Shown here: positions 12,101 to 21,800 of the stretch, one piece after another | How the letters are laid out: each line of letters begins with the position of its first letter | Position numbering within the stretch: the first letter of the stretch is position 1 | Assembly: GCA_012845835.1 (NCBI GenBank) | Contig: JABAKD010000016.1 | Span: 2,164,359-2,228,358 of the forward strand | Direction of reading: 5' to 3' | DNA length: 64,000 nucleotides | From: Undaria pinnatifida | Taxonomy: Eukaryota > Sar > Phaeophyceae > Laminariales > Alariaceae | The notes under the pieces: model-generated | What the model was told of the DNA's origin: nothing | Database searches by the model: none | Seen by the model: only the letters and a program-made list of their open reading frames with translations | Translations under genes and position numbers: made by a program

Positions 12101-13775
12101 GTATGTAGTAAAAGTTTGGTCGGTGGGTGGGTGGAGGGTGCACTGCGTCGTCCGTGGTGGGTGGGTGGGCCGTTCTGTACGTGGGAGTCTTTTTTTCTGT
12201 TTCCTGTTTCATAAGAACCAACCAACTAACTGCGCCCCGCGTACCAGGTGTATATTTTGTTCGACGAATTCTATTTATACGTCCCACGCCCATAAATAAA
12301 CGCCAGTAAGCTAGCAGCTGGTTACGCTGGCCACCTGTCGCCGTGGCGCTTCCCCACCACTTTACAACTCGGAGAGCGAGAAGCATGTCGTCTTCAAGCA
12401 TCTATCGTAGCTCTCCTGCTGAAAAGCCGAAGCCCACCAACCAAAGCCAAGGAGGGGGAGGTGGTGGAGGCTCTGCCGGTGGCGGTGGTACTGCTGCACT
12501 GCTGTTCTCCTGTATGTAGTAAAAGTTTGGTCGGTGGGTGGGTGGAGGGTGCACTGCGTCGTCCGTGGTGGGTGGGTGGGCCGTTCTGTACGTGGGAAAG
12601 CCGAAGCCCACCAACCAAAGCCAAGGAGGGGGAGGTGGTGGAGGCTCTGCCGGTGGCGGTGGTACTGCTGCACTGCTATTCTCCTGTATGTAGTAAAAGT
12701 TTGGTCGGTGGGTGGGTGGAGGGTGCACTGCGTCGTCCGTGGTGGGTGGGTGGGCCGTTCTGTACGTGGGAGTCTTTTTTTCTGTTTCCTGTTTCATAAG
12801 AACCAACCAACTAACTGCGCCCTGCGTACCAGGTGTATATTTTGTTCGACGAATTCTATTTATACGTCCCACGCCCATAAATAAACGCCAGTAAGCTAGC
12901 AGCTGGTTATTTTTAGGCGCCCCAAGTACAATCTTCATGGCAAGTTGTAGAGTCACGTGCTTGTCCAATGTACACTGGGTAGTCGGGTTCGTTTTCCATA
13001 TACTGCAAGTAGTGGTGTACAACCACAATGCCATCTTGCGTTCGTATTTGGTGCTCTACCACAAGCAGCTGGTGGTGATGATGCGCTATCATACACCCGT
13101 TCTGAATAATAAATGTCTTTTTTTGTTGTATTCGCCCGCACTGCCAATCTGAACGTGACATCGCCAGCAAGCTCGCAACACAGCACAGAGTAAACAGCTC
13201 TGCCCATAGAGCTCTTGGCATTATCAAGTCGCGGGCTTCATGAAACCATGAACCTTCTATTCCTGTCTCTTTCACATTTGTTGTGTTGTATTCCTGGCGC
13301 GAGCGTAGCGGGCGGCGTCTGCCGCCCGCGGAGCAGAGCCCTTGTACCTCGTACAAAACTATAAAAAGACGCCACACCGCAGATGGATGCAACATCGTAG
13401 CTCGAACCATACTACGCCATTGCGTTGTCGAATGCATTACGATGCATTATCTCTGTGTCGTAGCTTGTGACCACAGAGCTGATCTTTCTAGGGTGAAGAA
13501 TCAGTACGGACACTGGGTGTGCTGGATGTCGACGAGTAGAAGAACGGTTTAATGTGAAGAACACACACACACAGTACCAGGTAGTACACAACAGCAGTAG
13601 TACCACCACAACTGCTGTTTGGACCATATTCATCGAGATTGTTGGCTTCAAGACTTAACGCCCTCAGGTCACCTACCTCAGCCCTCTCATCACTCATGCT
13701 GCCTTTGATCTTCATATTCCTTCTCCACGCTGCGGCCGCTAGCTCTGCATCCGTGAACCCCGAGCGCCTCGACAT
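2923..13775 (-). CDS. Arg/Ser-rich (RS-like) protein gene, partial, multi-exon
   Basis: Five clear exons and one weaker 5-prime exon can be chained on the minus strand: 13677-13775 (weak), 6252-6445, 5580-5956, 4275-4425, 3826-3987 and 2923-3114. Every junction keeps phase, and the donors are GTAGGT, GTGCGT, GTAAGG, GTACAA, GTAAGA and GTATGT. The product so far is about 391 residues: Lys/Arg-rich and RS-rich blocks, an acidic stretch (EEDEAEEMDERE), Gly-rich runs, and a more ordinary segment containing FLYDGPFQGTDGESDAEP. RS and RSR dipeptides recur (RSRS, SLSRSISRDRRSR), as in splicing-related nuclear proteins, but no RRM, kinase or helicase domain is visible, so no function is assigned. The gene runs on past the left edge through or around the minisatellite. 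The chain is an inference from frames and phases. Confidence 0.6.
3240..3365 (+). repeat. Dispersed repeat copy (GAGGAGCTC family)
   Basis: This segment (AATTTCTGAGCTC, GAGGAGCTCAA, TCACCCG, GGACATTCGCTCG, CTATGCACTAG) is shared, diverged, with 26835-26960 on the same strand and with two inverted tandem copies at 28095-28400. No coding content and no clear terminal repeats were found. Confidence 0.65.
3826..3987 (-). CDS. Exon, Arg/Ser-rich gene (Gly/Arg-rich)
   Basis: Acceptor GTGTTAG, donor GGGAG|GTAAGA, phase 2 to phase 2, 53 full codons. The sequence is MGIMARERGGYGGSGGGG, then RER/RRR clusters and an acidic turn (GDLDVEEFDREYGRG). The intron after it begins G-rich; the intron before it carries a C-rich tract at 4080-4195 on the coding strand. 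Confidence 0.65.
4105..4200 (+). repeat. GGGTAGGTGGGTGGG low-complexity tract
   Basis: G-rich simple repeat with units GGGTAGG, GGTGGGTA and GGGGTAGG. It lies in an intron of the minus-strand Arg/Ser-rich gene, where it reads as a C-rich tract upstream of the 3987 acceptor. Confidence 0.8.
4275..4425 (-). CDS. Exon, Arg/Ser-rich gene (non-repetitive segment)
   Basis: Acceptor ACCAG, donor CGCAG|GTACAA, phase 1 to phase 2. It encodes NHPFLYDGPFQGTDGESD, then a short segment ending AADVPLDPR. This is the least repetitive part of the protein and so the best query for finding relatives. I do not recognise it. Confidence 0.6.
4545..4705 (+). repeat. Dispersed repeat copy (AATCCCATG..CTAGGTA family)
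   Basis: The core CCTGATGAACAATCCCATG with CTCTAGGTATTCAACG recurs as CCGGATGAGAAATCCCATGG at 27190 and CCCGATGAAGTATCCCATAG at 49550; the downstream part (CCGACGATTTTGGG) recurs at 17666, 27265 and 49612. It looks like an ancient interspersed repeat in at least four places. Confidence 0.5.
5580..5956 (-). CDS. Exon, Arg/Ser-rich gene (RS, acidic and Gly-rich blocks)
   Basis: Acceptor AAAGCAG, donor TTCA|GTAAGG, phase 2 to phase 1, 125 full codons. It starts SVDSLGREHKRGRSRSVG, passes an acidic helix-like part (NQEEDEAEEMDEREKALG), then RS and Gly-rich stretches (ARSHSRSRSSMSDGSG) and ends near RVRRRCF. The split codon A|TC to the next exon keeps the frame. Confidence 0.65.
6252..6445 (-). 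CDS. Exon, Arg/Ser-rich gene (basic block)
   Basis: Acceptor CCACAG at 6446 (or CAGCAG three bases later), donor GG|GTGCGT after 6252, phase 0 to phase 2. It encodes about 64 residues, beginning QDSRKADRKKKKRRRPGEDE and ending RRRSASVG. The segment is extremely basic, with several SSSRKK-like motifs of the nuclear-localisation type. Confidence 0.6.
7150..8240. mobile_element. Foldback element with long inverted arms
   Basis: Left arm (about 7150-7470) and right arm (about 7862-8240) are inverted copies of each other, with roughly 390 bp between. Shared landmarks are GGGTTATACAGTTTCC against GGAAACTGTATAGCCC, CTCACAGCT against AGCTGTGAG, and AAACCCGGTAGACACAAGTA against TACTTGGGTCTACCGGG. Related single-arm pieces lie at 47615-48010 (+), 50430-50720 (+), 15966-16150 (-) and 42405-42460. 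No transposase frame is present, so it would be non-autonomous. Mismatches between the arms suggest it is not young. Confidence 0.6.
9225..9425 (+). repeat. About 40-bp minisatellite
   Basis: Four to five diverged units around TTCCCATTCCCACCCAAACG followed by ATTCCAGTGGAAATATCTG. No gene is visible between 8240 and 11740 apart from this array, other degenerate repeats and unannotated single-copy DNA. Confidence 0.7.
9745..10745 (+). repeat. Two clusters of degenerate CGCAGTATTTCGGGTAC-type repeats
   Basis: Clusters at about 9745-10060 and 10480-10745 reuse short phrases such as CGCAGTATTTCG, ACTCCCTGTACTTCAAGT and GGACACTGCGAGCAC in changing order. The DNA between them holds no feature I can support. 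Confidence 0.5.
11428..11560 (+). repeat. Dispersed repeat copy (CTCTCAGCGCTCCC family)
   Basis: CTCTCAGCGCTCCCACTTGG, ACACGCCTGCC, GGAGAACCTTCCCGGC and a following TTC/TTT-rich tract match a second copy at 32855-33000 and a degenerate one at 9070-9165. Confidence 0.55.
11798..11932 (+). CDS. Possible short exon or micro-ORF, duplicated copy 1
   Basis: ATG to TAG frame of 44 codons at the start of the first 585-bp unit. The composition (Ser-rich start, PKPTNQSQ, G7, SAGGGG, TAALLFSCM) looks like an N-terminal exon rather than a finished protein, and GTATGT at the end would serve as a donor. No downstream exon was identified. The function is unknown. Confidence 0.25.
12383..12517 (+). CDS. 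Possible short exon or micro-ORF, duplicated copy 2
   Basis: Same frame as at 11798, in the second 585-bp unit. It is preceded at about 60-80 bp by TATTTATA and TAAATAA motifs at the end of the first unit, so only this copy has the full candidate promoter upstream. The function is unknown. Confidence 0.25.
13489..13585 (+). repeat. Dispersed repeat copy (GTGAAGAATCAGYACGG family)
   Basis: AGGGTGAAGAATCAGTACGG, GTGCTGGATGTCGACG, ACGGTTTAATGTGAAGAAC and an ACACAC tail recur at 38137-38243, 41091-41185 and 41325-41445, with a short piece at 41040-41075. The order of the blocks is conserved, so this is one element family about 100 bp long. Confidence 0.65.
13677..13775 (-). CDS. Candidate first exon of the Arg/Ser-rich gene
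   Basis: ATG at 13775 opens 33 codons (MSRRSGFTDAELAAAAWRR and onward, ending SDERAE), followed by a good donor GAG|GTAGGT. The phase (0) fits the next exon at 6445. A CTGCAG acceptor at 13793 would let it be an internal exon instead. The opposite strand has a 166-codon frame (13639-14136) with a signal-peptide-like start, so which strand codes is uncertain. The implied intron would be 7.2 kb, long but shorter than the 8.6-kb intron of the neighbouring aminopeptidase gene. Confidence 0.33.
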
Positions 13776-14627
13776 CGTTGGCACAGCAACAACTGCAGTA
13801 GTAGTAGCAGCAGCGGCAGAAAAAGCAGCAGCAGAAACACCAGCAGCACACCCGAGTGTCCTAAGTTCTCACGCGCCTGATAAAGGGAAACGAGCCCGAT
13901 CGAACGTGGAACTTGGGGGGGAAATGAGCTCTGAGATCTGCGCAGCACTATACCCGCAGTACAGAGTGAGGCGCTACTGCTGTGGGCTGCGACCAACGTT
14001 CAATGTTAGCATACAGCATGCGCCCACTGACCCAGCGGTGGGTTGGCGGGTGCGGCGAGATTTCCGCATCCCCGGTTTTCGACTTTTACGGCGTGTTGGA
14101 GGTCTTCTCAAGAGGGGAATTCAGATTTCAAACTGAATTCCGCTTTGCCCTTTGCCTACGCACAATGATGTACTGCTGTCGTCTGTAGTCTGCAAATGCC
14201 ACATGCCGGTAAGAGTACCAGCACGTAAGGGGGGCATGCGTCTGCGAAGCATCTGCTTTGCTGCGCTGTTACATGATGCGAGATCAGAATATCTAGAGCT
14301 CAACATGTACATATTGCAAATTCATCGTCATGGATATGCGTTGGCGCGTTGTTCCCCAGTGAACTGTTTGCCCATTATTTAGGTTGGACGGGAGCTCCTC
14401 ATACCCTCTGTGGATGTACGTCAATCAATGCCAACTTTCCACAAGCTGTCCAGAAGATCTACCTTTTTGCCCACCTTCTACTATGTCGAAGAAACGGCGG
14501 ACGGGCGGGGGGGTGTAGTGCTAATAGAAGGTTGCCAGTTTCAGCAACAAAAAGTATGGACGGTGTGTTGGAAGTTGTCAGTCAAAAAGCGATCAAAATA
14601 TGCCGATAGATCTAGTCTATGTAGCTG

Positions 14628-15006
14628 TTATAAGGCTTAGTTTGGGTAAGCTATTAGTTAACCGTTTGCAAGTGGCCAAACGGACTAATACCCCACTAAC
14701 ACCTTAACAAAAGGCGTCGTCGACAGACCATGGGTTTTTGGGACGTGGGTTCGATCCCCACCATCCACAATAATAAACTTTTCAGATTTTCCCCATGGGC
14801 ATGTCGAACTTGAAAAATACTCTCCCCGGTATCCCCAGGAAATGAAACGGCTTGGATATTAAAAGGTCTGCCCCTATATCCGGCCGACCTGCTATCCCGC
14901 CGTTTCAGGGGGGAAAAGCGTTATAAGGCTTAGCTTGGGTAAGCTATTGGTTATTATTTTTTTGCAAGTGGTCAAACGGACAAATACCCCACTAATACCT
15001 TAACAT
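14628..15006 (+). repeat. tRNA-like repeat, two partial copies
   Basis: Copies at 14628-14770 and 14922-15006 share AAGGCTTAG.TTGGGTAAGC, GCAAGTGG.CAAACGGA and AATACCCCACTAA. The first goes on to GTGGGTTCGATCCCCAC, a perfect T-arm with a B-box. AAGTGGCCAAACGG resembles an A-box of a class II (Leu/Ser) tRNA. The 5-prime acceptor strand is missing, so it is not a working tRNA; a tRNA-derived SINE fragment is likely. Confidence 0.4.
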
Positions 15007-15965
15007 AGCGGTGCGCGGCGGCTCCAGTAGGGTACGGTACTCTCCCGGCAAGGGGGCAGAATTACGTGGTGATTGTTCACAGTATCCTCGGGATTATCTA
15101 TATTGGAGCTCAAAAAGTTTACTGATATGATAGCACTTTGTTTTGCGATGGGACGATGCCTGAGCCGCGCGCCTAATTTGTTAGTAGGTTATTTTCACGT
15201 CAGTCAGAGGTATATCACGTAATAACAACTTTCCTCCCTTCCACTTTATGTTTTATCTTAGAAATATTGGGCATCTGCATGTAACATGCAGGTAGAATAT
15301 TTGCTATCATCCACCTCCGTTCCCCGCCACCATCGCCACATTCCTCCCCCCCCCCCCTGACACACACGCAGACAACCCCCCCCCCCCCCCTCCCCCACCG
15401 CCCCACCGAAAATCGAATCTGCTATATAAACACTACCAGACCAGACAGGTGATATCACCTCATTACCATTCTAGCCATCCATGCCGTCGCTCCAATAACC
15501 CCCCCCCCCCCCCCACGCCCCCTCCTTCCTCACCACCCACACCATCGCCTAGACATAGCACCATGCGTATAGTAAGTTCCTACCGGCTTTACATCTATGC
15601 GATCTAAAGCGGTTAAAAGCCCCCCTTCCCCCTTTCCCTCCCCCTTTCGAACACTCCCCCCTCTCCCCTCACGGGTTGTACGATTTACAGGATATACACA
15701 GGATATACACGATAAACTGATGCGTTCCTCCCACAACCGACAGATTCGTCTCCTTCAAGAGTTTATAGCTGCTGCACAGATTGAGTTGCCCCCCCCCTCT
15801 ACTACCCCGCCCCCGGCCCCCACGCCTTAAACAATCTCCGTCCTCCCCTCACCGGTTGTACGACTTACAGGATATACTTGATAAACTGATGCCAGCCCTT
15901 CCACCTTTGTCAGATTTTGTCCCCCTCAGAAATGGGTTTTATGGTTTCCGCTCACAGACAAACTA

Positions 15966-16150
15966 AGACCACCCTGTTGACCCTGGTACAAGCTACGCTG
16001 TAGGCCCAAGGGAAGTCGCCGACCTATATCCTTAATGAGGACACACACCCAGTAATACGCGCAATTGGAGTACCACACACAGCTGGCGAAGATGACTTTC
16101 GACGAAATCTTCGATCTCACAGCTGGAGTGTATTTTCATTTTTATAATAT
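15966..16150 (-). repeat. Partial arm of the foldback family, inverted
   Basis: ACCCTGTTGACC, AAGTCGCCGACCTATATCC and GATCTCACAGCTGGAGTG match, reversed, the arms at 7862-8240 and 50430-50720. Confidence 0.5.
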
Positions 16151-17378
16151 ATAACGTGGCAGCAGTAACAATCAGCAGTAACTAAATGCGTAAGGGATAT
16201 ATCCTTACATCATAGTACAATGGCATACAGCATGCCATATACGGGACGGCGGCTAGAGCGGACGTTGCGGCAAACCCCCGAGGAGCTCAATTGTCAAATT
16301 TTACGCGTACAGCAATGTCAAACTTCTCCAGTACGGTAATGTCCACTGATTTCGGACAGCACTAACTGTCAACTGGTTTGCGTATGCTGTACACTGAGCG
16401 GCAATGCTAGCTTCTGTTCGGCGAGGTAGATTGCTCACGGCGAATGTCTGGTTGTGCAGTGCATGAGCCTACTTAAAGAGCATGAGGGCAGCCAAACAAG
16501 AGGAGGCGAATTCCCCGCCCGAGACCCGACCCGTCGAGTACGCGACGCCTCCAACACATGCAGAAACAACGGCGCAATAATCGCTAGTGCAAAGACATGC
16601 TTGACATACTGTACTACCAATACGCACCAACCCTATGTTTTAGCTATTACATTAAGGCTCGACAAGAACGGTCCCACTCAAACGCCAAGTATTTTGCCTT
16701 CGAAACGTGGTTGCAGTTGCAAAGAGGTTAAACCCCGTCGGTACTTCAGAGGGAAAAGGGAATACCAACAGTGTCAAAGAAAAGCAGTATGCAGATGTGG
16801 ACAATAACTGGTACACAAACGAAAGTGTACGTATGGAGCTTGAGCTTTTTTTACCCGGATCTCCAGAAGAATCTTAAGTATGACAACCACAGCACACGGC
16901 GAAACGAAGCAGCCATGGGCTGCTCGGGTATGCGCCCCACACGCAACACAGGAAGTATATGGCAGGTGCGAGGGTTTTTAGCCTTTACACCTAACCACGA
17001 CAACACCTGTGATGCTTGCGAAAAATAAAAAAACTGTCATGTACTCTCTGCTATGCAATCTCTGCTATCAGCCAGCCACGCTCCAGGTGGCTTCCCCACG
17101 AAACCGATGGAACGTCTGCTCGGTGACACGCGAGGATAACACCGATACCTTCTATGCGAAAAAAAAAAACTTCAAAACCGAAAACAAGAGAACAGGTCGG
17201 GTCTGGAGGCATGGTGCGGTAGAGGTGTGCACATTTTTTTGTTTTTTTTTCCAGAGGCTCCGCATTTTTAGGAGCTCTATACTATTATTAGTATACCCCT
17301 CTGGGGCAAAAACTGATTTATAGAGATAAAATAAAAGTGCTCCTCGTACACGACGAGCAATCCCGTGGTGAGTCTTAC

Positions 17379-17622
17379 TACGGTAGCCCCCTCAACTTTT
17401 CTACAACGAAATCACCGGTTTCAAAACCAGCTCCCGGTCGTATCTCCTGAAATATGGTGTCCCTCGACACCCCGACGTCATCGATCGACAGGTCTTTGCA
17501 CACAGGAAAATACATGGATACTTCGTTTTCGATCGTATCCTTCCTTGTGTCGAGCAGCCATTAAACGTTCGTTAAAGAAAATGGCTGTTTTTTTTGGGGG
17601 GGGAGCTATCGTAGAATCAGTC
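17379..17622 (-). repeat. Repeated coding fragment of unknown origin, copy 1
   Basis: About 245 bp is shared with 20788-21035 (same strand) and 31425-31670 (opposite strand). Read on the minus strand, the three share protein-level phrases such as [14 protein letters not shown] or its variants, [16 protein letters not shown] and EKLRGLP. All three end at TATCGTAGAATCAGTC or its complement, next to a G-run. The conservation follows a reading frame, so the ancestor was coding, but I cannot name the protein. The copies look like decayed fragments. Confidence 0.6.
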
Positions 17623-18617
17623 TGGTCTCGGCGTAAAACGAAAAACATCGCAAAACATGAACGAGATTCCGACGATTTTGGGTCAAGGAGCCCCGTCATT
17701 AACAAAACAAAATCGCCAAAAAAGGGTATACCTCTATCGTAGGACGCGTCTTTTGTCCCATTGCACTCGAAGAATCTGCTGTCTTCATTTCACCACATTG
17801 GAGTAACTGAACATGCTGCGCACGTCATATCCTCATGGACGAAACCTAATTACCGGCCGAGCATGCGACTAACGTTTTGCGCACCCTCCCGCTTCTCCTG
17901 CGTGGCGCCCTGATCCCACACCGACTTGATCCTACTCGGACCTGAACCCTCTGTAGTGATCCTGGGGTATATAGGCTCTTCACAATTAGCCGCCGGCAGG
18001 GGCCACGTAAAAACCTGATTACAAGACGACCAAACCCATCAAACGCGAAGGATTTCCACAAAACGATCATAGCAAAAGGCAACACAGACTAAAACCAGCA
18101 TGTTCTTAAGGGTATGCAGAGGATTATTTGCATACCCGACCTGCAAACAGTATTGGACACAACGCTATCCTGCAGCGGGAGGCTCCGAGCGAGAGATAAA
18201 CAAAAAATGCGCAATAACCCGTTATTTACCACTGCAGAAAAAAATGTCGAACACTAATCATAAGTAGTCTACACGAAACATGAGTTGCAGTAGCATCAAG
18301 CTCACATGGCGTTGCAAAAAAACTCAAGACGTTAACACCACAAAACCCCAAAACCATCACAGCTAAAAAACTCAAAAAGCAGCGCCAGTGCGACGACGGC
18401 AACATTATTAAAGCCAGCCAATTCGCGGGAGAGTCCCAACGCAACGAAAAAAATAAATAAAAAAGCCAGCCAAACAAAAAGAAAGGAAGACGACAGAAAA
18501 AACAAAGACAAAGCAGAGAAAATCAAATAGAATTTACCTCAAAAACAACGAACTACAAGTATGTCGGAGCGAGTCAAAAACATAGAAAAAACAGTGTCCA
18601 TTCAGCAAGGCGGCCGC

Positions 18618-18620
18618 GGT

Positions 18621-18655
<35 letters not shown>
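18618..18655. repeat. (AGC)n microsatellite just after the aminopeptidase stop
   Basis: About ten AGC units on the plus strand, 15 bases beyond the stop codon of the minus-strand gene. The transcript would carry CUG repeats in its 3-prime untranslated region. Confidence 0.85.
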
Positions 18656-18656
<1 letters not shown>

Positions 18657-18669
18657 AGCAACGACGTTA

Positions 18670-18867
18670 TCACTTTTTTCTCGACGGGACGGTAAGCACC
18701 TCATGCCCGTCCTCCGTGATCAACACCACGTGCTCGAATTGTGCCGCCCGACCCCCGTCCCTCGTCTGCACCGTCCACCCGTCCGACCAGGTCGTCGTCG
18801 CTTCCGAGCCTTCGGTGAAGATGGGCTCTATAGTGAAGGTCATGCCTGGCACCAATTCCAGTCGGTT
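18670..18867 (-). CDS. Aminopeptidase exon 7 (C-terminus)
   Basis: Acceptor TCCTTCAG behind a C-rich tract, 65 codons and TGA at 18672-18670. It carries [30 protein letters not shown] and [11 protein letters not shown], with both metal-ligand Glu, and ends LTVPSRKK. Confidence 0.95.
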   Translation of the reverse strand, partial: NRLELVPGMTFTIEPIFTEGSEATTTWSDGWTVQTRDGGRAAQFEHVVLITEDGHEVLTVPSRKK

Positions 18868-21800
18868 CTGAAGGAGTTCATTTCAAGTGAAAGGGCGGGA
18901 TGACGGGGGGGGGATGGGGATAGGGGAGGGGAGCAGGGGGGGGGGGGCAGGGAGAGTAAACGGAACAATAACAAAACCAACCTGGAAACCATTCCGTGAA
19001 AACAAAGCTGTCATCCAGCGGTATTTCACCCTGGCCACAAGTCAGAAGGTCTCCTCGAGGTATAAATTCATTACCTGGTACAGCAGCATTAAACACAAAT
19101 TGATCCCACTTCGGTTCAGACAAGGGGATAAAAAAAAAAAACTGGCTCAAGTACGGAAACAACGGCGTTTGGGGGGAGGCGGGGCGGGGCCCGGTTCGAG
19201 GAATGTGCAGACCAGGGCCCACCTTCGACAAATTGTTGAATATACTTGAACTTAAAACCTAACCCTTACCCTACCCTCGACCGCCAGAAAATCTTCACCG
19301 ATGAGAATGCATGGAGGTAAATGGGATTACCAACCGTTTTGTTGAAGCTAGGTGAAGTCGTAAAAACGAATGATAATTGTCGGTTCCGTGCTGGCGCCCT
19401 CGCGCCTAACGGAGAGATTTTCGCTTGGGCTGAGGGGAAGCTGTCATTTACTGAGGCGGTCACACGTCGCGCCCTCCTCTCGCCTTATCCTACCGCCAAC
19501 CATCGGCCCTGCGAAAACAGCCAGGGGCGCACAAGATTGCCCGTTTCGTCTGGTTTCGATGGAAGTAGGCATTTTTCATAAATACGCTCATCACGGAAAT
19601 ACTGTGCCACACCCGTCGAGGCAGTCAGTGCGGGCAACCAGCAAGCCGGGAAATCGGATCCGCACACCACACCTCCTCAGCAGGAGACCCTCTCACATCT
19701 TCAAGACCTGGGATGCGGGCCTGTTCCAGGATAATACCATAGGCAAAGCAAGCGACCGATGGGGAAGCCGCTATCATCCTCCCCCTCCGCCCCTCCGCCC
19801 CCCCATAATGGTCATCGAGTTACTACTGTACATCACATTGCGCGGGGTGGAGAACCCCAACTCCGCACAAGCGGAATGATCGTATCAAGTAGTGTGAATA
19901 TGGTAAGGCACACACGAGGCAGTTGCATAGTGATACCCATTGCTGTCTCTGGAGTGACCACACCTGAAAACGCATTAACTCATTGGCGCTGTCACCCATA
20001 AGCAGGAAAGTAGGCACAAGGTGCCGAAGTCGGTATTACGAGCGGTGCTTGGAAGGATACAGTTCACCCTTCACGCGACTCGCCGAACACCTCACGGCGT
20101 TTCGCGATTGGTGCAAGCAATGTCTGCCTGGTTGGTCAAAACCCGACGTGCTCCGTCCCGGCATTGTACGGGTGCGAGGGTCTATGGTCATACGACTATG
20201 GCCATGCACAAATTGAGTACACCCCCCCCTCCGCCCCCCCCCCCCCCTCTGCCTCCCCCCTGCCTTTCCCTCTCTACCCCCCCCCCCCCTTTTCCCCTCC
20301 CTAATTTCCCCGTCCCCTTTTTCCCCTTTGTATGAGTCCCTCACCTTGTTTCGGAAGTGCTCGACGAAAGGCAGCATGTGGAAACTTGATCCCACACCGT
20401 GCCCGCAGTACCTGCCCCCCCCGAAAAGTGTCAAATTTTCGAGCATAAGATCAACGCGGGGGATGTCGAGTACGGGGTCGGTGGTCGCGACAAATGCTAC
20501 TGGATACAGCTACAGCCGCCGCAGGAGCTAACACCTACAATACAGCTAACCGTCATCTACTATGGAATCATGTCCCCCTGTCGCTGTAAATCAAGCTCTC
20601 ACTTTCGAACCGTGTCGAACCCGTATCGGTCGGCGACCGCATGGATCGCGCTCCCGATTTCCGTCAGACAGGCGCCGGGTCGACACACGGACACGCCTTC
20701 CATCATTGCCTCCTGCTCGTCCATAAACACGAAACGGAAGAGGAACGGGGTCGCTCAGGGCTAACATCGACCCGGGGGCGAGTCGTTCTGCGGTAGCCGC
20801 CCCAACTTATATTTAACAAAATCACCGGTTTTGAAACCAGCTCCCGGCCGTATCTCCTGGAATACGCCCCTGGCCACCCCGAAGTCATCGTTCGATGGCC
20901 TCTTCGCAAACAAGAAAAGGTATGAAGATGTTTCTTCATAGCGTCCTTCATCGTCTCGAGCGGACATAAAGCGTTCGTTAAAGAAAGTGTTCGCTAGTTT
21001 GGGGGGGGGGGGGGGGGGGTATCGTAGAATCAGTCGGGCGTTAATGTATGCGTCCCACACATACTGCTGTGACGGTGCAGGCCCGACGTGCACCTTAACC
21101 GTTTCAGAACTGGAAAAACGGATCCACATTAACTCAAAGTATTTTGTCGTCAAAAGCGTTGTTGCAACTCTAAAGGGGTTAGCTCCTTCGGAACATAATT
21201 CTTGAATACACCATAAGAGGTAAAAAACGATGACAAGAAATGGCGAGTGCCGCACCGGCCACGACAAAAAAAAATCCCGGATTGCTTGGGTAGGGTGTTA
21301 TGTCCGAACTACATTGCAAGGAGGTGTGGGACACGCGCATCATGGTATCACGCATATTTTTGCGTGCTCACAAGACAGCTTGACAACATCGCACTTGACG
21401 TTTCTTTTGTCAGTCTACTCGGGTGCCAGAAGGCCTGTCTCGCGGAAACCCACGCACACAACGCCACCTCTTCAGCAACACCCTTCAAACCCCTCCAGAC
21501 ATACACCTGCATTTCCTTTTATATAATATGTGGACGGGATGATCGAAAACGACAACAACAAAAACAAAAATCACAAAAATAATAACAAAAATAACAAAGC
21601 ACCAGTACCAGCACCATGTGTATCATAGGATAGCATGTAGGGGAAAACTACTTGGATCTAGTTGTTTTTTTTGCGCCTGCACCTATGGTATCATAGGACA
21701 GCAAGTGGAGGACAATTATTTGGATCTAGACTTGGATTATTAGACTGCCGCGGAGACAAAAGGGTTTCATGTTTATCTAGGTTGCATCCATGGGACGCTG

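Larger units (their letters stand above)
11740..12909 (+). repeat. 585-bp tandem duplication with nested 174-bp repeats
   Basis: Two nearly identical units, about 11740-12324 and 12325-12909, begin CGCTGGCCACCTGTCGCCG and end TAGCAGCTGGTTA. Each holds two copies of a roughly 174-bp subunit starting GCCGAAGCCCACCAACC. Each unit carries a short open frame (11798-11932 and 12383-12517) of 44 residues that starts MSSSSIYRSSPAEKPKPTNQ, continues Gly-rich and ends FSCM before a stop. Its end, CTCCT|GTATGT, is also a good splice donor, so each unit could be a promoter plus first exon. TATTTATA and TAAATAA sit near the end of the first unit, 60-80 bp before the second ATG. Confidence 0.9.
13793..18669. 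other. Stretch without a supported gene, between the Arg/Ser-rich gene and the aminopeptidase gene
   Basis: No exon chain is supported here. It holds two related tRNA-like repeat copies (14628-14770, 14922-15006), runs of 10-17 cytosines (15343-15510), a short duplicated phrase (GGTTGTACGA, ACAGGATATACA) at 15674-15720 and 15852-15890, pieces of the foldback and 88-bp element families, and one copy of a repeated coding fragment (17379-17622). Confidence 0.6.

Noticed and set aside
13639-14136. Plus-strand 166-codon frame with a signal-peptide-like start (MLPLIFIFLLHAAAASSA)
   Set aside because: No splice context or family resemblance was found, and a CAG-rich stretch helps keep it open. The opposite strand offers an exon in phase with a chain. 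It is not excluded.
14704-14772. tRNA gene suggested by GTGGGTTCGATCCCCAC
   Set aside because: Only the T-arm is sound; the acceptor stem and anticodon arm do not close. It is better read as a tRNA-derived repeat.
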